Shown: positions 50,263-62,300 of the stretch, piece after piece
How the letters are laid out: the number at the start of each line of letters is the position of its first letter
Position numbering within the stretch: the stretch's first letter is position 1
DNA from: Dasypus novemcinctus
Taxonomy: Eukaryota; Chordata; Mammalia; Cingulata; Dasypodidae
Length of the DNA: 64,000 nt
Assembly: GCF_030445035.2 (NCBI RefSeq)
Contig: NC_080680.1
Coordinates: forward strand, 49,737,212-49,801,211
Direction of reading: 5' to 3'
The notes under the pieces: generated by a model
The model's database searches: none
Told to the model about the DNA's origin: nothing
Seen by the model: the letters and a program-made list of their open reading frames with translations, nothing else
Position numbers and translations under genes: made by a program

Positions 50263-50769
50263 TGGAACTTTTTAAATGAGATGAGCCTGAAGGAAATATT
50301 CATTTGTTTATTCAAACAAACATATTTTTGAAGTAGCACCTGCATGCTATGCTCAATTTTTAGATCAGAGAGATGAATACGACAGATGGAATCTCTACCT
50401 TCACAGCAGGTAGTAAAAGTTGTCCATGGATACAGTATATTAAAAGAAAAAAGCTTCAAAGTTATTAGTTCCATAAAAAAGCATAAATAGACTTTTGGAA
50501 TGAAATAATCATTCTTTTAAATTTACTTCACTATATAAAGAGGCTATATTTATGGTTAACAGTTCAAAGTAAATGCCTCACTCCCAGATAAATGCATTAC
50601 TAGAGATGAGGCCCAGAGTTTGTTTGTCTAACATCCCCCCGCTTATTTTTTTTTCCATAGAAAAGAGACATTAAAAAGTCCTCAAGAATTACAAGTATAG
50701 ACACCATCATTCTATAAAAACAGTAAGAGTCTCTGATAGTCATGTTGAGTTTATTCTGTGTTTTGCATA

Positions 50770-50985
50770 GTAATATACTCACTTATTTAATGCTTGCAAC
50801 ATTTATGCATAGTCACTACCATTGTTATTATGCCCATTTTACAGATAAAGAAATTAAGGCATTAAAAGATTAAGTGACTAACCCAGGACTAATGGTTTTA
50901 CTTCTAGTTAGTGGCAGAGCAAGGATGTGAACCCAAGTAGTCTAGACCCATAGTCCATGTTCTTAATTACTCTACTGCTGCTAGT
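50770..50985 (-). repeat. MIR, minus strand, nearly complete
   Basis: 'ttattatgcccattttacagataaagaaattaaggcattaaaagattaagtgactaacccaggac', 'gttagtggcagagcaaggatgtgaacccaagtagtc' and 'tccatgttcttaattac' in blocks match antisense MIR closely. Confidence 0.8.
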
Positions 50986-52270
50986 CATGTGTTATTCATT
51001 CCTAGAATCTTGCTGGATGAACTAAAAATTGAGAAGTTGTTAGAGGCTGCTTTTGCATCTCTTGCCTACCATTCCTCCTGATATTCTTCTAAGTGGCAAC
51101 ATTTATTTTTGCATGCATTCCAGTCACCTGGACAAAGCTGTGGGAAAATGTGGCACCCACACCTGAAGACAGAAAGCACTGCTCCTTACTGTATTGCAAG
51201 GTTTCCATATTTAGCAAGTGGTACTTGACCATCTAGGACTGTGGGATTCCTTTAGTGGGAGTTCAGCAACTTCCAACACATAGAGGCAAACTTCCAACAC
51301 AAAGTAGGGCCCATACATTCCAAAAGTTTATGTTCAGCCTTTCCGTGGCAGACAAAAAGAGAATCCCCTGCTGGTTTTAACATTTCTTGTTTTGTTCTCT
51401 AATCAGCAAAAATTCTTTTACCCCAAGTCAGTATTTGTTCATGCATTTCCAGAGGTCTGGGAGGAAGGATATTATGCAGAGAACACGCCCAAGCATATAG
51501 CTGGATAGATTAAAAGATTCAGATGGACACCCAATGTACTCACATAAATACATAAAAAGCCAAACTAGAGCACTAAGTGGTGGCACTTATTGTAAAATGG
51601 CACTGAATACTGCCATTTCTTCTATTTCTAAACCAATTTAGATTTCAGGGCTCATTTGCAGCACTGGTTCTATTGCCTTCCAAAACCCAGGGGACTTTCA
51701 CATTCTCTTCTTCACATATATTAGTCTTTTTTCTGTTCTTTTCAAAGGCATAAAACTTTTTAATGAACTTATTCTCAAATCTTTCCTTTGCCTGAGCCAC
51801 TTCCTGAGCCTCTCGTTGCTAAATCAAGGGAAAAGGAACACCCAAACTGATTCTAATCCATCCTGAAGACTGACTGTGGGGCATGAGTTAATGAGCTGGC
51901 AGTGTTGGTACAATGTTGTTAGCCTCACTCAAGGAAGCCACCCCCAAATGTTGAGACAAACCCAAAAATAATGGGGAAAATCAGAAGCTCAAGTGTTCAT
52001 TGACCACTAACTGGGAGCTAGACATCTTTACACAGGGCAAGGATGATCTTGGAAGGGCCTTTGATGTGTGTTCTTTTCACAAAATTGGGGCATTTGAAAA
52101 TGTCCAAATAATGATTCCAGTGATGAACGAAAGATCATAACTAGGTGCCAGTTCTCATTAGGAACTCCCACAAAAGATCCTGAGATTTCTCCTGAAACTT
52201 CAGATCCCTGATCACTCCACAGCCTGCACAGAGGCTCATCTGGGGAAGTTGCCCTAGATCATATATAATA
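50986..52270. other. unassigned sequence
   Basis: No gene recognised. It ends at a run of AT dinucleotides. Confidence 0.35.
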
Positions 52271-52276
52271 TGTTAA

Positions 52277-52295
52277 ATATATATATATATATATA
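52277..52295. repeat. (AT)n microsatellite
   Basis: About nine AT dinucleotides. Confidence 0.85.
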
Positions 52296-52379
52296 ATGGA
52301 AAGAAAGAAACATGTTTATAGGAAATCACTCTGTGCTAAACTTTTCCAGATTATGTTTTAAGATTGGATGGTAGGGAGG

Positions 52380-52947
52380 TATATTAGTCAGCCAAAGGGA
52401 TGCTGATGCAAAATACCAGAAACTGGTTGTTTTTTATAAAGGGTATTTATTTGGGGTAGGAGCTTACAGATACCAGGCCCTAAAGCATAGGTTACTTCCC
52501 TCACCAAAGTCTATTTTCACGTGTTGGAGCAAGATGGCTGCTGATGTCTGTGAGCCTTCGGGCTTTCTGGGTTCCTCTCTTCGGGGGACTTGCTTCTCTC
52601 TGGGTTCAGGGTTATTCTCTTCCCAGGGCTTGCTTCTTCCTGCATTCAGGGTTCCTCCCTTCCTGGGACTGGGTTCTCTTTCCTCTTACTTAAATGTGCT
52701 TACTTCCCAGGACTCCAGCTTAAGGCTTCAGCATCAAACTCCACCATCAAAACTCCACCATCAAAATCCCTTAATGCTGTCCTTTGCCATGCCTTTTATC
52801 TGTGAGTCTCTACCCACCAAGGAGTGGGGACTCAATGCCCTACTGGCACAAGAGGTTTACCTGATTACTTAATCAAGTAAACCTCTGAATCCAATATAAT
52901 CTAATATGCCCAGAAGAAAAAATCAGTTTACAAACATAATCCAGTAT
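52380..52947 (-). mobile_element. LTR of the 47432-48077 family, minus strand
   Basis: The left end 'attagtcagccaaagggatgctgatgcaaaataccagaaactgg' is the reverse of the family's 3' end. 'gggtatttatttgggg' is the reversed AATAAA region. The right part 'aaacctctgaatccaatataatctaatatgcc...cagtttacaaacataatccag' is the reversed 5' region. Compared with 47432-48077 the last ~40 bp of the family's 5' end are absent. GGAGG occurs at 52375-52379 and 52948-52952, but without clean TG...CA ends I do not rely on it. Confidence 0.75.
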
Positions 52948-53384
52948 GGAGGGTAGGATGGAGAGGGCAGAACACCGTTGTTAATTAGAAAAACAAGAAT
53001 CCCCTATACCACAAGAATTGGTAGAGGAAGGACACAAAGATTTACTAGTTTTGTTCTTTGTTTATTTAGTCTCTTTTTATATAGTAAGCCAAGGTCAGGT
53101 GGAAAAGACACCACATGTACCTCAAGAATAACTGTGAAGTAATGCTGTAGTTAGAAAGCTTTTCATAAGCGGCCAACCTAGATTAGTCCAGAGTCTATTC
53201 GTGGATAACTTGATAACCCCAGAGATTATCTTGCACATAGTTGGCACTAAATAAATGGTTATTATTTAAAAGTTAAACAATAAAACAAAGATTGACAAAA
53301 ATCCACACATTTCTCAGCACACTGGGAACCATTTGGATAAGCAAACAGGCCTGAAAGTTGAGTAGATGATGTAGCAGAGAGAGC
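52948..53384. other. unassigned sequence
   Basis: Nothing recognised. Confidence 0.35.
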
Positions 53385-53560
53385 TGGACGTGGAGCCCAG
53401 AAGCCTGGCTTGGAGTCTCATCCCTCACTTTTGCTAGCCGTGTCACCTTCCATGAGTCATTCAGCTGTACCTGTACCTTTATCTGTAAATGGAAATAATT
53501 TCTTTCAGACAATAGCTGCTAAAAGAGTTGCTGAGGTTTTGAAATAATTTGTCATAAATT
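53385..53560 (+). repeat. MIR, plus strand, diverged
   Basis: 'agaagcctggcttggagtctcatccctcacttttgctagccgtgtcacctt' in blocks and 'cctttatctgtaaatggaaataattt' follow the MIR order. Confidence 0.6.
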
Positions 53561-53874
53561 TTTATGCTGTAAACATATATATTGATGTGTTATTAAAAAG
53601 TGGGTTTTCTGTTTGTTTTAAATTTTCCCTATGGAGCCCTGTTCATTTGAGAGATGCTTTAAAAGGTGCCCAATTAGGGGCGAGGAAGTGATAGGGAAGC
53701 AGCTGGCTAGAAGACTGTCTCTTCAAATCACAAGTTTCACCTAGGGTAGATTTGCTTTTATATATTTTATATATGTTGGACTTCCACATAAGAGTTCACC
53801 TGAAGATTCAGATCTACTGATTTGAAGATATATATATGTATATATAAGACTACTGAACTAATTCCATTTTTTTG

Positions 53875-54665
53875 AGTTTGGAACTGTAAAACAGGAAACA
53901 ACACAAATATCCCCCAACAGGATAATGGATAAACAATTTGAGTTTTATTCATACAATGGACTATGTGATAGTTTGAAGCTGTACCTCAGAACCCATTCCT
54001 GTGGGTATGAACCTGTTCTAAGTAGCCATGTTTTACAAAGTTACTGCAATTAAGGTGTGGCCCATTTCAATCAGGATGGGTCTTAATCCTGTTACTGGAG
54101 TTCCTTTATCCATGTGCCTTGCTATGTGACCAGGTACAGACTAAGGATCATTAGCAGCCAGCCCCAGAATGCCACAGACTTTGGGGAGAAAGAATCACCT
54201 TGGTGATGCCTAGATTTGGTCTTTCTTTTAACCTCAAAACTGTGGGCAAATAAATTCCCATTGTTTAACATGACCCATTTCATGATATTTGTTTGAGCAG
54301 CCAAAGAAACTAAAACAGAATACTACTTAGCTTAAAAAGGAAAGGACTACTATATGCAATGACATGGTTCAATTCAAAAACATTAAGTTGAGCTAAAGAA
54401 GACATACACAAAAGAGTACACACTTATTATTTCATTTATATAACAATAACTCTATGTTTAGGCATCTTCCTCCCAGATGTGATGGACTGAAAAGGGGCAT
54501 GAGGGAAATTTCTGGGATGATGGAAATGTGTATATCATGATTTGGCACTTGGTTACCCAGATGTACCCATATCTTAAAAAGTCACTGCTGAGTTGTATTT
54601 ACATTTAAGATTTGTGTAATTCACTCTCTGTAAATAATACTGTGATTTTTAAAAAATTAAAGATA
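53875..54665 (+). mobile_element. old L1 3' end, interrupted by a solo LTR
   Basis: 'aacacaaatatcccccaacaggataatggataaacaatttg' and 'catacaatgga' before the break, then 'gaatactacttagcttaaaaaggaaaggac' after it, reconstruct the L1 ORF2/3' UTR phrase ('atacaatggaatactactcagc'). The 3' UTR continues with 'gggatgatggaaatgtg' and 'gatttggcacttggttaccc'. It is old and has no coding capacity. Confidence 0.75.
53964..54317 (+). mobile_element. solo LTR (4403-5352 family) inside L1
   Basis: It starts TGTGATAGTTTGAAGC and ends ...GAAACTAAAACA. The flanks are GACTA (53959-53963) and GAATA (54318-54322), a 5-bp duplication with one mismatch; the L1 text favours GAATA as the original. 'gtggcccatttcaatcaggatgggtcttaatcctgttactggag' and 'aataaattcccattgttta' are shared with the larger relative. 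At 354 bp it is shorter, with internal losses. Confidence 0.8.
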
Positions 54666-55105
54666 ATCTATTGCTTTTTTTCTCCAGTATTATTGTACAG
54701 AAGAGAAATGGAATGGCTAAATTCTAGAGATATACAGGGGGATAGGGGAAATATAGCCAGCTCTCTATGATACAGTCTATCTCCCCATCACCCACCCCTA
54801 AACATACACAAGACACACCATATACTTACCTATATACATTCTTCTCCATTAAGCGTATTTCCTTTCTCATCTGCTCCTTTGTTAGATGTTCCAGAAGTTT
54901 TTCACTAAATAATAATCCTTATCTTTTAAGTTGCATTTGTGTTCTTGATCCATCAGATAAATATCTCTGCATCGATAAATATCTATGCATTTACAAACAA
55001 ACAAACAAAAAAAAGAATTCTAGTCCCAGAAACGCCTCTTTTCCTGGAAAATTATTTTACTTATAACTCTGATATAGAGATCTATTTCTAAAATTACAGG
55101 TAAGC
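54666..55105. other. unassigned sequence
   Basis: Nothing recognised except an (ACAA)n/A-rich patch at 54994-55015. Confidence 0.35.
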
Positions 55106-55109
55106 TTAA

Positions 55110-55335
55110 ATATAACATAATAGTTAACATTCATGGAGTATTTATTATGTGCCAGGCACTAGTCTAAGCAATTCATGTGGGTTAAGTATTTACTTCTCTC
55201 AACACATCTGTGAGATTAATACAGATGAGAAAACTGAGTCCTAGAGAGATTAAGTAATTTGCCTAGTTACACATGAAGTAAGAAGAAGAGCTCCTATGAA
55301 CCCCGGTAACCTGGCTCTCAGCTCTCAGCAGCCTT
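55110..55335 (-). repeat. MIR, minus strand
   Basis: 'gagtatttattatgtgccaggcactagtctaagcaattc', 'cagatgagaaaactgagtcctagagagattaagtaatttgcctagttacac' and 'gaaccccggtaacctggctctc' in blocks match antisense MIR. Confidence 0.8.
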
Positions 55336-55384
55336 GTGAGTAAAGAAAAACACCCCCAGCTAAGCAGACACTGAGTGTATTATT

Positions 55385-55480
55385 ATTTGGGGGGAAGGAG
55401 GGAGGAGGTACCAGGGATTGAACCCGGCACCTTGGACATGGGAAGCAGGTCCTCAACCATGGAGCTACAGCTGCTCCCTA
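55385..55480 (-). mobile_element. short tRNA-derived SINE, minus strand
   Basis: Reversed it reads as a tRNA-like head with the A-box-like 'tgtagctccatgg' and B box 'ggttcaatccc' (plus 55414-55424). It is flanked by TGAGTGTATTATT (55372-55384) and TGAGTGTGTTATT (55481-55493), a 13-bp duplication with one mismatch. Same class as 31898-32022. Confidence 0.82.
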
Positions 55481-55493
55481 TGAGTGTGTTATT

Positions 55494-57085
55494 TTTAGCT
55501 CCAAATTCCCTCTAAGAAGCTTATCTTACAACTACATACCTGTTATATATTCTGTTGTGTCCTTTTTGTGATTTTTTTCCAAGACTTTTCACACCAGTTA
55601 TCTCAACTGGTGACCAGTACATTTTCCTGAAAGTCAGTGCGGGGTTTAGCAGGGAAATAGAAGACATTTGTGTGTGTGTCTGGGAAGGCTGATGGAAGTG
55701 ACACCAGAGCCAAATAAAGGCACCATGACTCCATGACTCCTTACCAGCTTTGCAGTACTGAGCTCAGGCTTAGGCACAAGATGGGCAAGTGCTTGCTAAA
55801 TTTGTGTGATATGTAAGAATCCTATATCACAATAAATATCTTTGTACCTGAAATACCCCAGTTCCACAGTTTGCTCACAAACTGCTCCTTGGTTATAGCC
55901 ATCTTCCCCAAATTCCATCTTCCTCCTTCCTCTCTCCACTTGTCCAATTTGCAAAGGCACTTGAACCATACCGAGCAAATCCCCGCTTCTCACTGACACC
56001 CTATCATCGCTACAGCTCTCTCCTGAGTAATTATCTCAGGGGAAAGGTTTTAAAAAGACCCCTGATATCAAGTTCATTTTGCTCTCAAAACTCCAGGCTA
56101 AACAGGACCTTTGAGATAAATTTTGCACGACTGTATCTCTACAAATGAATATTCCGCAACACAGTATTTAATATCACGGGGATGCCTCCTACCTGTGCAG
56201 TTGCCAGCAAATTTCCACCAAGTCGATGTCAGAATGTGAAATTAGAGATGAATAAATTGAAAAAGACAAAAGGAGAAAGCTGAGTTATGGACGGGATGGG
56301 CATGATATATGAATATCATTAGCTGTTCCATAAAGAACATTTATGTGATTACATGAATGTAAAAAGGCACTGCAGTATTTTAGAATTTCACCAGTCATTG
56401 GAATGCTCTGAAGCAGATGGACTGTGTGACTGATGATTCAATAATTGTACTCATTAAAAATGTTCACGCTTTTAATTTCCTCATAGCCCCCAACCCCACC
56501 TCATTCTGTGAAGAGCTGAGGAATGAAATGGTTTTGTCATTGTCAGCAGATAGATAATAACTGTGTTTACTTTGATTTCCTAGGGTGGTCCTGTGGTCCC
56601 ACCTCCAGGTTTGAGAGACACCTCAGAAGCCTGTCTCAAAGGCAAGAGATATCACAGGATAATCTTCTCTCTGCCTCCGTCATCTCACACAACAGCCTGC
56701 CTCACATGCAGACAGACTGTGTGCCTGTGCCGCCCCAAATTACTACACCACACATCTCGGTCGCAGAACACTGAACTGTCAGCTTCGAATTCCAGTTTTA
56801 AAAGGCTGCCTCTTCCTGGTTATGGCCAAGAATAAAGCCTAGTACGAACGGGCAGTAGGAGGTGGGAGGCAGGAGTCAGCAGCTGCAGCAGTGATGTCAG
56901 GGTGGGTATCAGGAGAACCCAAGGAGAACAGCAGGGGTAAACCCAGGTCTGTAGAAACCACAGCCTCTGCAGAGCAATAGAATGGCTTCTGGATGGAAAG
57001 GGCTTGGCACTGGCTCAACCAATTCCGGAAGAATGAAGCTTTCTTTTTTCTTCATTTTCATTTATTTACTCATTCATTCATCAAT
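55494..57085. other. unassigned sequence
   Basis: No confident gene or repeat. A frame at 56593-56835 (80 codons) follows an acceptor-like 'tttgatttcctag' at 56572-56584 and ends within an AATAAA. No domain is recognisable, so I do not call it an exon. Confidence 0.35.
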
Positions 57086-57089
57086 AAAA

Positions 57090-57230
57090 ATAGGACTATA
57101 GAGTAGTGAGAGACCTAGATTCTGGTCCAATCATGCCATTACCTAGCTGTGCATCCTCAGGCAAACCCCTTTACTTCTCTGGGCCTCAATATGTTCAGGC
57201 TTTAGCTCTGCAGCTCTATGATTACCAGAA
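57090..57230 (+). repeat. MIR fragment, plus strand
   Basis: 'tagattctggtccaatcatgccattacctagctgtgcatcctcaggcaaacccctttacttctctgggcctcaa' in blocks matches the MIR core. Confidence 0.65.
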
Positions 57231-57544
57231 CTATTGACTGTCTGTGAAGCTGAAGGCACAGCACTGACTGAAGTACTGGGCCTTTTAAGCAGCCCCTGAA
57301 CTCAGTGGGCAGATAAGGCATAGAAGCATGAACAGATACTTAACATCATGGAAACTAGTTGGACTCCTTCACCCAAAGAATAGGCATGACCATGAGTGCC
57401 TTGAGTTCAGAGAGGTTCCAGAGGGGATTATTTGAAGCAGGAATAACATCTTGAAAGATAGAGAAGAGAAAAATTGGCATGCCGGGGTTGCTAATAGTTT
57501 GAACAAATGTTCAGGAATCAGAATGCGTCAGATATTTTAGGAGA

Positions 57545-57781
57545 GATAATGAGTGGGCAGGCTGGAAGCGTGGAGGGGAAGGAGAGACCAGGCAGAGATC
57601 GCCCACCTCTTGCTCCAGTACATGGCAGCTGAGTTAGGTGAGAAATCACCTCTTATGTCACCTTGAGTTGGACTTTGCACCGCCTTAAGTATGTGAGGTT
57701 TTACCCCCAAATAAATAGCCTTTATAAAAGGCAACAGATTTCTGGTACTTTGCATTGGCATTCCTTTGGCAAACTGAAACA
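57545..57781 (+). mobile_element. 3' part of an LTR (47432-48077 family)
   Basis: 'gtgagaaatcacctcttatgtcaccttgagttggac', 'cccccaaataaatagcctttataaaaggcaacagatttctggtactttgca' in blocks and the end 'tttggcaaactgaaaca' align with the last ~200 bp of the LTR at 47432-48077. The 5' part was not found. Confidence 0.75.
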
Positions 57782-58734
57782 GGAGCTAAAAGATCCAAGT
57801 CTGTAAGTACCAAGGGTGTTGTTGAGACACTGTGAGAAGGGAATGACAAAGGACACACAGAGATCCTGGAAGGTTAACGGGGGCATGTCCTGCAGAATGG
57901 ATCAGAAGAGGTTGGACTAAAGGCGGAGCGGCACCTCAGGAAGCCTGGTGTGAGCACTGGAACTACAGCATGCAGGGCAGAGTGATGTCTCTTTTCCGAT
58001 TAGGGTATGAGTGTGCCACAAGGGTGCGACTATTTCTGCCTTTTTAGGGCTCTGCATTTCTTTGGCCAAGTAGGGTGGCTGACCCAGAGAAAATGTTTTA
58101 GAAAAACACTTGGGGAATAAATGAATGCACGTAAAACACACTGGAGAAGAGAACAACAAAGGTTGGTGAGTCACAGCATAGGAGTAGGAACTGAGGGTAG
58201 GTAGAAATAGGAATGCTGGAAGAAAATTAAAGCTGGAGTGAATTCAAAATGATGCAGGGATATCCATGTGGAAATGTTCAGAAGGTCACTGAAAATATTA
58301 GATTATATGCTGAGAAAACTGCCAGTATATCCTCCTTTAATATAGAAAATTGAGCTGCTTGGCTGAAGTTCTTTGATTTTCAAATTCCATTTGGCAGAGA
58401 ATATATTTGAGGTCATAGATCCAAGTTTTTCAAACTTACTAAAACTAAGGGGTACAGTTACCTTTTTTGCTCCTCATCCTAACCTTGTATCAGAAATTTA
58501 ATTTATACCTTCATGCCATTTTTACTTCTAAGAGACTTTTTGGTAAATTAAAAACCTGACTTTCCTTTTCAATATACCTTACTGCCTCTGAAAATCCAGT
58601 GTAGTATAAGCTAAAAGAAAATAGATTAGATTAGAAGATGATTTTTGTTGGTTAAGGCATTAATATCACTTTTCTCTTTGAGATGGCCTTGGGTCTACAC
58701 TGGATGCCACTAGGGAGGTCAGAGGTACAAGTGG
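57782..58734. other. unassigned sequence
   Basis: Nothing recognised. Confidence 0.35.
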
Positions 58735-58885
58735 CTAAGTGTTGATGTCATACTGACCTAAACTTGAATTCTGGATCCACCACTTCCTATTGAGTTATTT
58801 AAGTGTTCTGGAACTCAGTTTTCCCATCTGTAGGCTGGAGTTCCTATTACCTACCTAACAGAATTTGTGAATGTTAAATGCACCC
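58735..58885 (+). repeat. MIR, plus strand, diverged
   Basis: 'cttgaattctggatccaccacttcctattgagttatttaagtg', 'ctcagttttcccatctgtaggctggag' and 'cctacctaacagaatttgtgaatgttaaatg' in blocks follow the MIR order. Confidence 0.65.
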
Positions 58886-59310
58886 TATAGTAAGTTGAGT
58901 AGTGGTCTGTCCCAAAGACACGTCCACATCCTGGAACAAGAGTGAGACCTTATTTGGAAGACAGGTCTTTGCAGATGTAATTGAGTTAAAGATCTCAAGA
59001 TAAGATCATCCTGCCTTATCTGGGTGGGCCCTAAATACTGTGGCAAGTGTTCTTATCAGAGACACACAGAGGAGGGTCACAGAGAGGAGAGAAGACCAGG
59101 TGAAGGTGTAAGCAGAGACTGGAGTGACGAGTAGCAGCTAGGAAAGCTGGCAGCCAGCAGAAGCCAGGAGGCAAGGAAGGACTCACCCCTAGGACCTTTG
59201 GAGAAGCATGGCCCTAGGACATCGCCCCCAGGACTGTGGGAGAATAAATATCTGTCGTTTTAAGTGTCCCAGTTTATGGTTATTTGTTACAGCAGCCCTA
59301 GGAGACTATG
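58886..59310 (+). repeat. MLT1-type MaLR LTR
   Basis: 'cacgtccacatcctggaac', 'gtgagaccttatttggaagacaggtctttgcagatgtaattgagttaa', 'ttatctgggtgggccctaaatactgtggcaagtgttcttatcag', 'agaataaatatctgtcgttttaagtg' and 'ttacagcagccctaggagact' in blocks show the full MLT1 order. Confidence 0.82.
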
Positions 59311-62300
59311 ACGTACTTAGAAGTCACTCAGTAAATGTTAGTTCTCGTCCCCCATCCTTATTTAAACCACCACCTTCCAAGCCCTCTTGTATAAAACTAA
59401 AATCAAACGACTGCTTTCCTTTCCAGTGAGGAGGTAGAGGAGAGGCCACTCTAAGAATATCTGTGTGATATTGGTGTTAAATGTGATTGTCAGACAAACA
59501 AGGAGAACAAAGAAGAGGCTGATATAGAGGAAGGAAGGAAAAGAAAGGACAAAGAAGAGAAAGGGAAGCCTGAAAGAAGTAAAAGCATTGCCCTCCTCGC
59601 CCCCTAGGGTCCTTCCTTGGCGGTTACTTAATGGAAACTGGAAGGAAATGGGAGAAGACATTAAGGTAAGAAGAGCACAGGTATTTCAAACTTGCCCTCA
59701 TGGCATTTCCAAGATGCCAGGCCATTAATCATCCACGTTGGAGAAACTGAGATATGGAGCTCTTGTACACTGAAACTGTCATTAGAACCAAGGCCTTTTG
59801 GCTCCTAATTTTCAATCCCCACATTGTACAGTTTCAGTTGAGATCCAACATATATCACTCTTTCTCTCTTCTTTTTCTTAGTTGCCAAATGGAAAGTTTA
59901 AAGAAATATTAGGTATTCTACAAAATACTGCAATAATCACAGTAACCCCAATCCTTGCTGTTACTCTACATTTTTTTTGAGTGTATTAGTGATTTATCAT
60001 TTCTAAACAGCATTTACTTAGCAGTAAAGTTATTTTCTATGCATCGGGGACCCACATTAAAAAATTAAAAACTCAAGCAGCCAAGTATAAACCTTTTAAA
60101 AATACTTTTATAAATAATTATATAGAAGAATGTGTTGGGAATGGAAAGAATAACCTCTTCCTGCAATCCAAACAAAATGTACTAATGCAACTGGTATAAT
60201 GGAATCTACCAAAAACCAAGTGACCACAGACATTCCTATAATTTCTCCGCCAAATAATATTTCCTGGGCTTCTTGATAACCAACACTTCTCTGTCCCTTA
60301 TCTCCAAGCAGAGGTCCAAACAAGCTCCAGGACAATTATGTAAAGGGAACGTCACTTGCCATATGGTTAATAAGGTGATAAGATGACCAAAAAAGCTGAT
60401 CTATCCTGATAAGGTGACCAAAAAAATCTGCTACATATGTAATTCTGAGGTTTAGTGAAGTAATTCAATTGGAGTCTTTTGGTTTTTTAATTAAAGTTTT
60501 GGCTGGGAACACAAAAAGCATCTGTTCTCTCTCCCATCATCTACCTCCACCCAGGAAAAAGAAAACAGGTCTGTGTTCCTCAAGATTCTGGAATGTGAAG
60601 AAGCACAAAGCTCCCAGACCACAGCGGCCCTAGTAAAGATGGGTGGCCCACTGCCCTGTGTGGCTACCTGCCTTTCAGTGGAACATGCCGATTTCTGCAG
60701 TGGCCACAAGAGCCTTGCAACTGGGATGCTCACCCCAATATGTTGAGATGAGACCTATAAGCCCCTGGGGCTTTTCTACAATCTAATTCAGAAGAAGAGA
60801 TCTTTGAAAAAAAGGCTCATATTCATCCTCTAACCAATCTTGGCAAATGGAAGGTTGAAATGGAGCTCACTGGAATGAGAAAAATAAAGAATTGTGAAAT
60901 ACCCTGTACCTTGTGAAACAAAATTCCTGTCTTTAAGATTGGCCTCACAAATGGAAGTGAATAAGTGAAAATTTGCTCCATGTTGTTCCACAGACTGCTA
61001 TTTAGTTACACCATATTCTCTTTACTGGAAATTTCCAATTCAATAGACCCCGTGTTTCCCCAAAGGAATAGCTCGCCTGAACAGTAGCTGTCCCACCCCA
61101 CAAAACCTCCAGGTAAATCCTGCCAGCTCCTCCCTCTTTCTGACATTCTGTGGCCAGAAATGATTATCTCTCGCCTGGGACATGGAAGAAAAAGGTGAAG
61201 GGGTTATCAACGGGAGCCACGCATCTGAGCAGACTGCCAGTGTGTTGGTGCTTTGGCAGGAAGATGACTGTGGAGGCCTCTCCCGGCAGCTGATAAAGGA
61301 GTCAGGACAGGTAAGGGCAGATGCCTGAGGTTGTCAAAGATCAAAGTGGTTCAGGCCACCCTCCCTCACCAAAGTGTTTTTCCTGAAGAGGAAACATTAA
61401 AAAGTACAGGGAAAAAAAAGATAGTGTATATTTCCATCAGAGAGGAAAGAGCCAATTGACCCCTTTTGCCATTAATGCTGCTCCCAAGCAGGGGTTGTTA
61501 AGCTCCCTTTGAAGTCCAAAAGGGTTCTGGGAGCCCATGGGCTTCCTAAAATTGTGGGCAAGATTCTTTTTTGTTAGCACAGTATTCATAAACATATGAC
61601 GCAAAGGAGTTTAAGAAATCCTTGGGGTAAGGAAAACACAAAAAACAAACTATTATCTTCTCCTTTCCGGGCTGCATTTATTAACACAGACCCCAAGAGC
61701 AATAGCTTCAGGAAACTAATTTCAATTCTATGGATCTACATAAAAGTGAAAGACAAAAAAACAGTGAAGGTGAACCCGGAGGGTTCTAGACCACCAGCTG
61801 AAGTTCTCCTTCTTATGGCTTTCCTCCAGTCCTCATCTGACAAACAGGAACCATGACCTGCCTCTTAGGGGCTGTGGTGGAGATCAGGTGAGAGTATTAA
61901 TTAAATACTCTGACTGTAGCACTGGAAGTGACATAGACAAGAGGCAAAAACATTTTAAGCAAGGCGCTGTACAAAAGCACAATATATATGTATGTGTGGG
62001 GGTCAAAATATATTTGTGTTGTGGAAGAATCGTTAGCAAGTAAAAGGAATACGATGTTTCCTTGTAACTATCAGTTGTCAGAACTTACTAAAGTAAAGGC
62101 TTCTGACTTGAATGGGAATATCGGTGCAGAAGTATTTGTTGCTACTTGTAAAAGTCAAGGCTTATTGCACGGTAAACACTTTAATTGCAGCCATAATCAA
62201 AGCAGTGGATTTTTTACTTAAAATGAGTGTCTCTCAACTCTGTTCTGCAGAATACTAGTCCCAGGAGATGTGCAAGCAAATAAGTTTAGAACACTTATTC

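Noticed and set aside
50019-50474. Minus-strand frame of 151 codons with Thr-His-Pro repeats
   Set aside because: Generated by the TG-rich low-complexity tract at 50105-50262.
56593-56835. Possible terminal exon with an acceptor-like site at 56572-56584 and AATAAA at its end
   Set aside because: Weak polypyrimidine tract, no recognisable protein, and the stop codon coincides with the AATAAA; not enough support.
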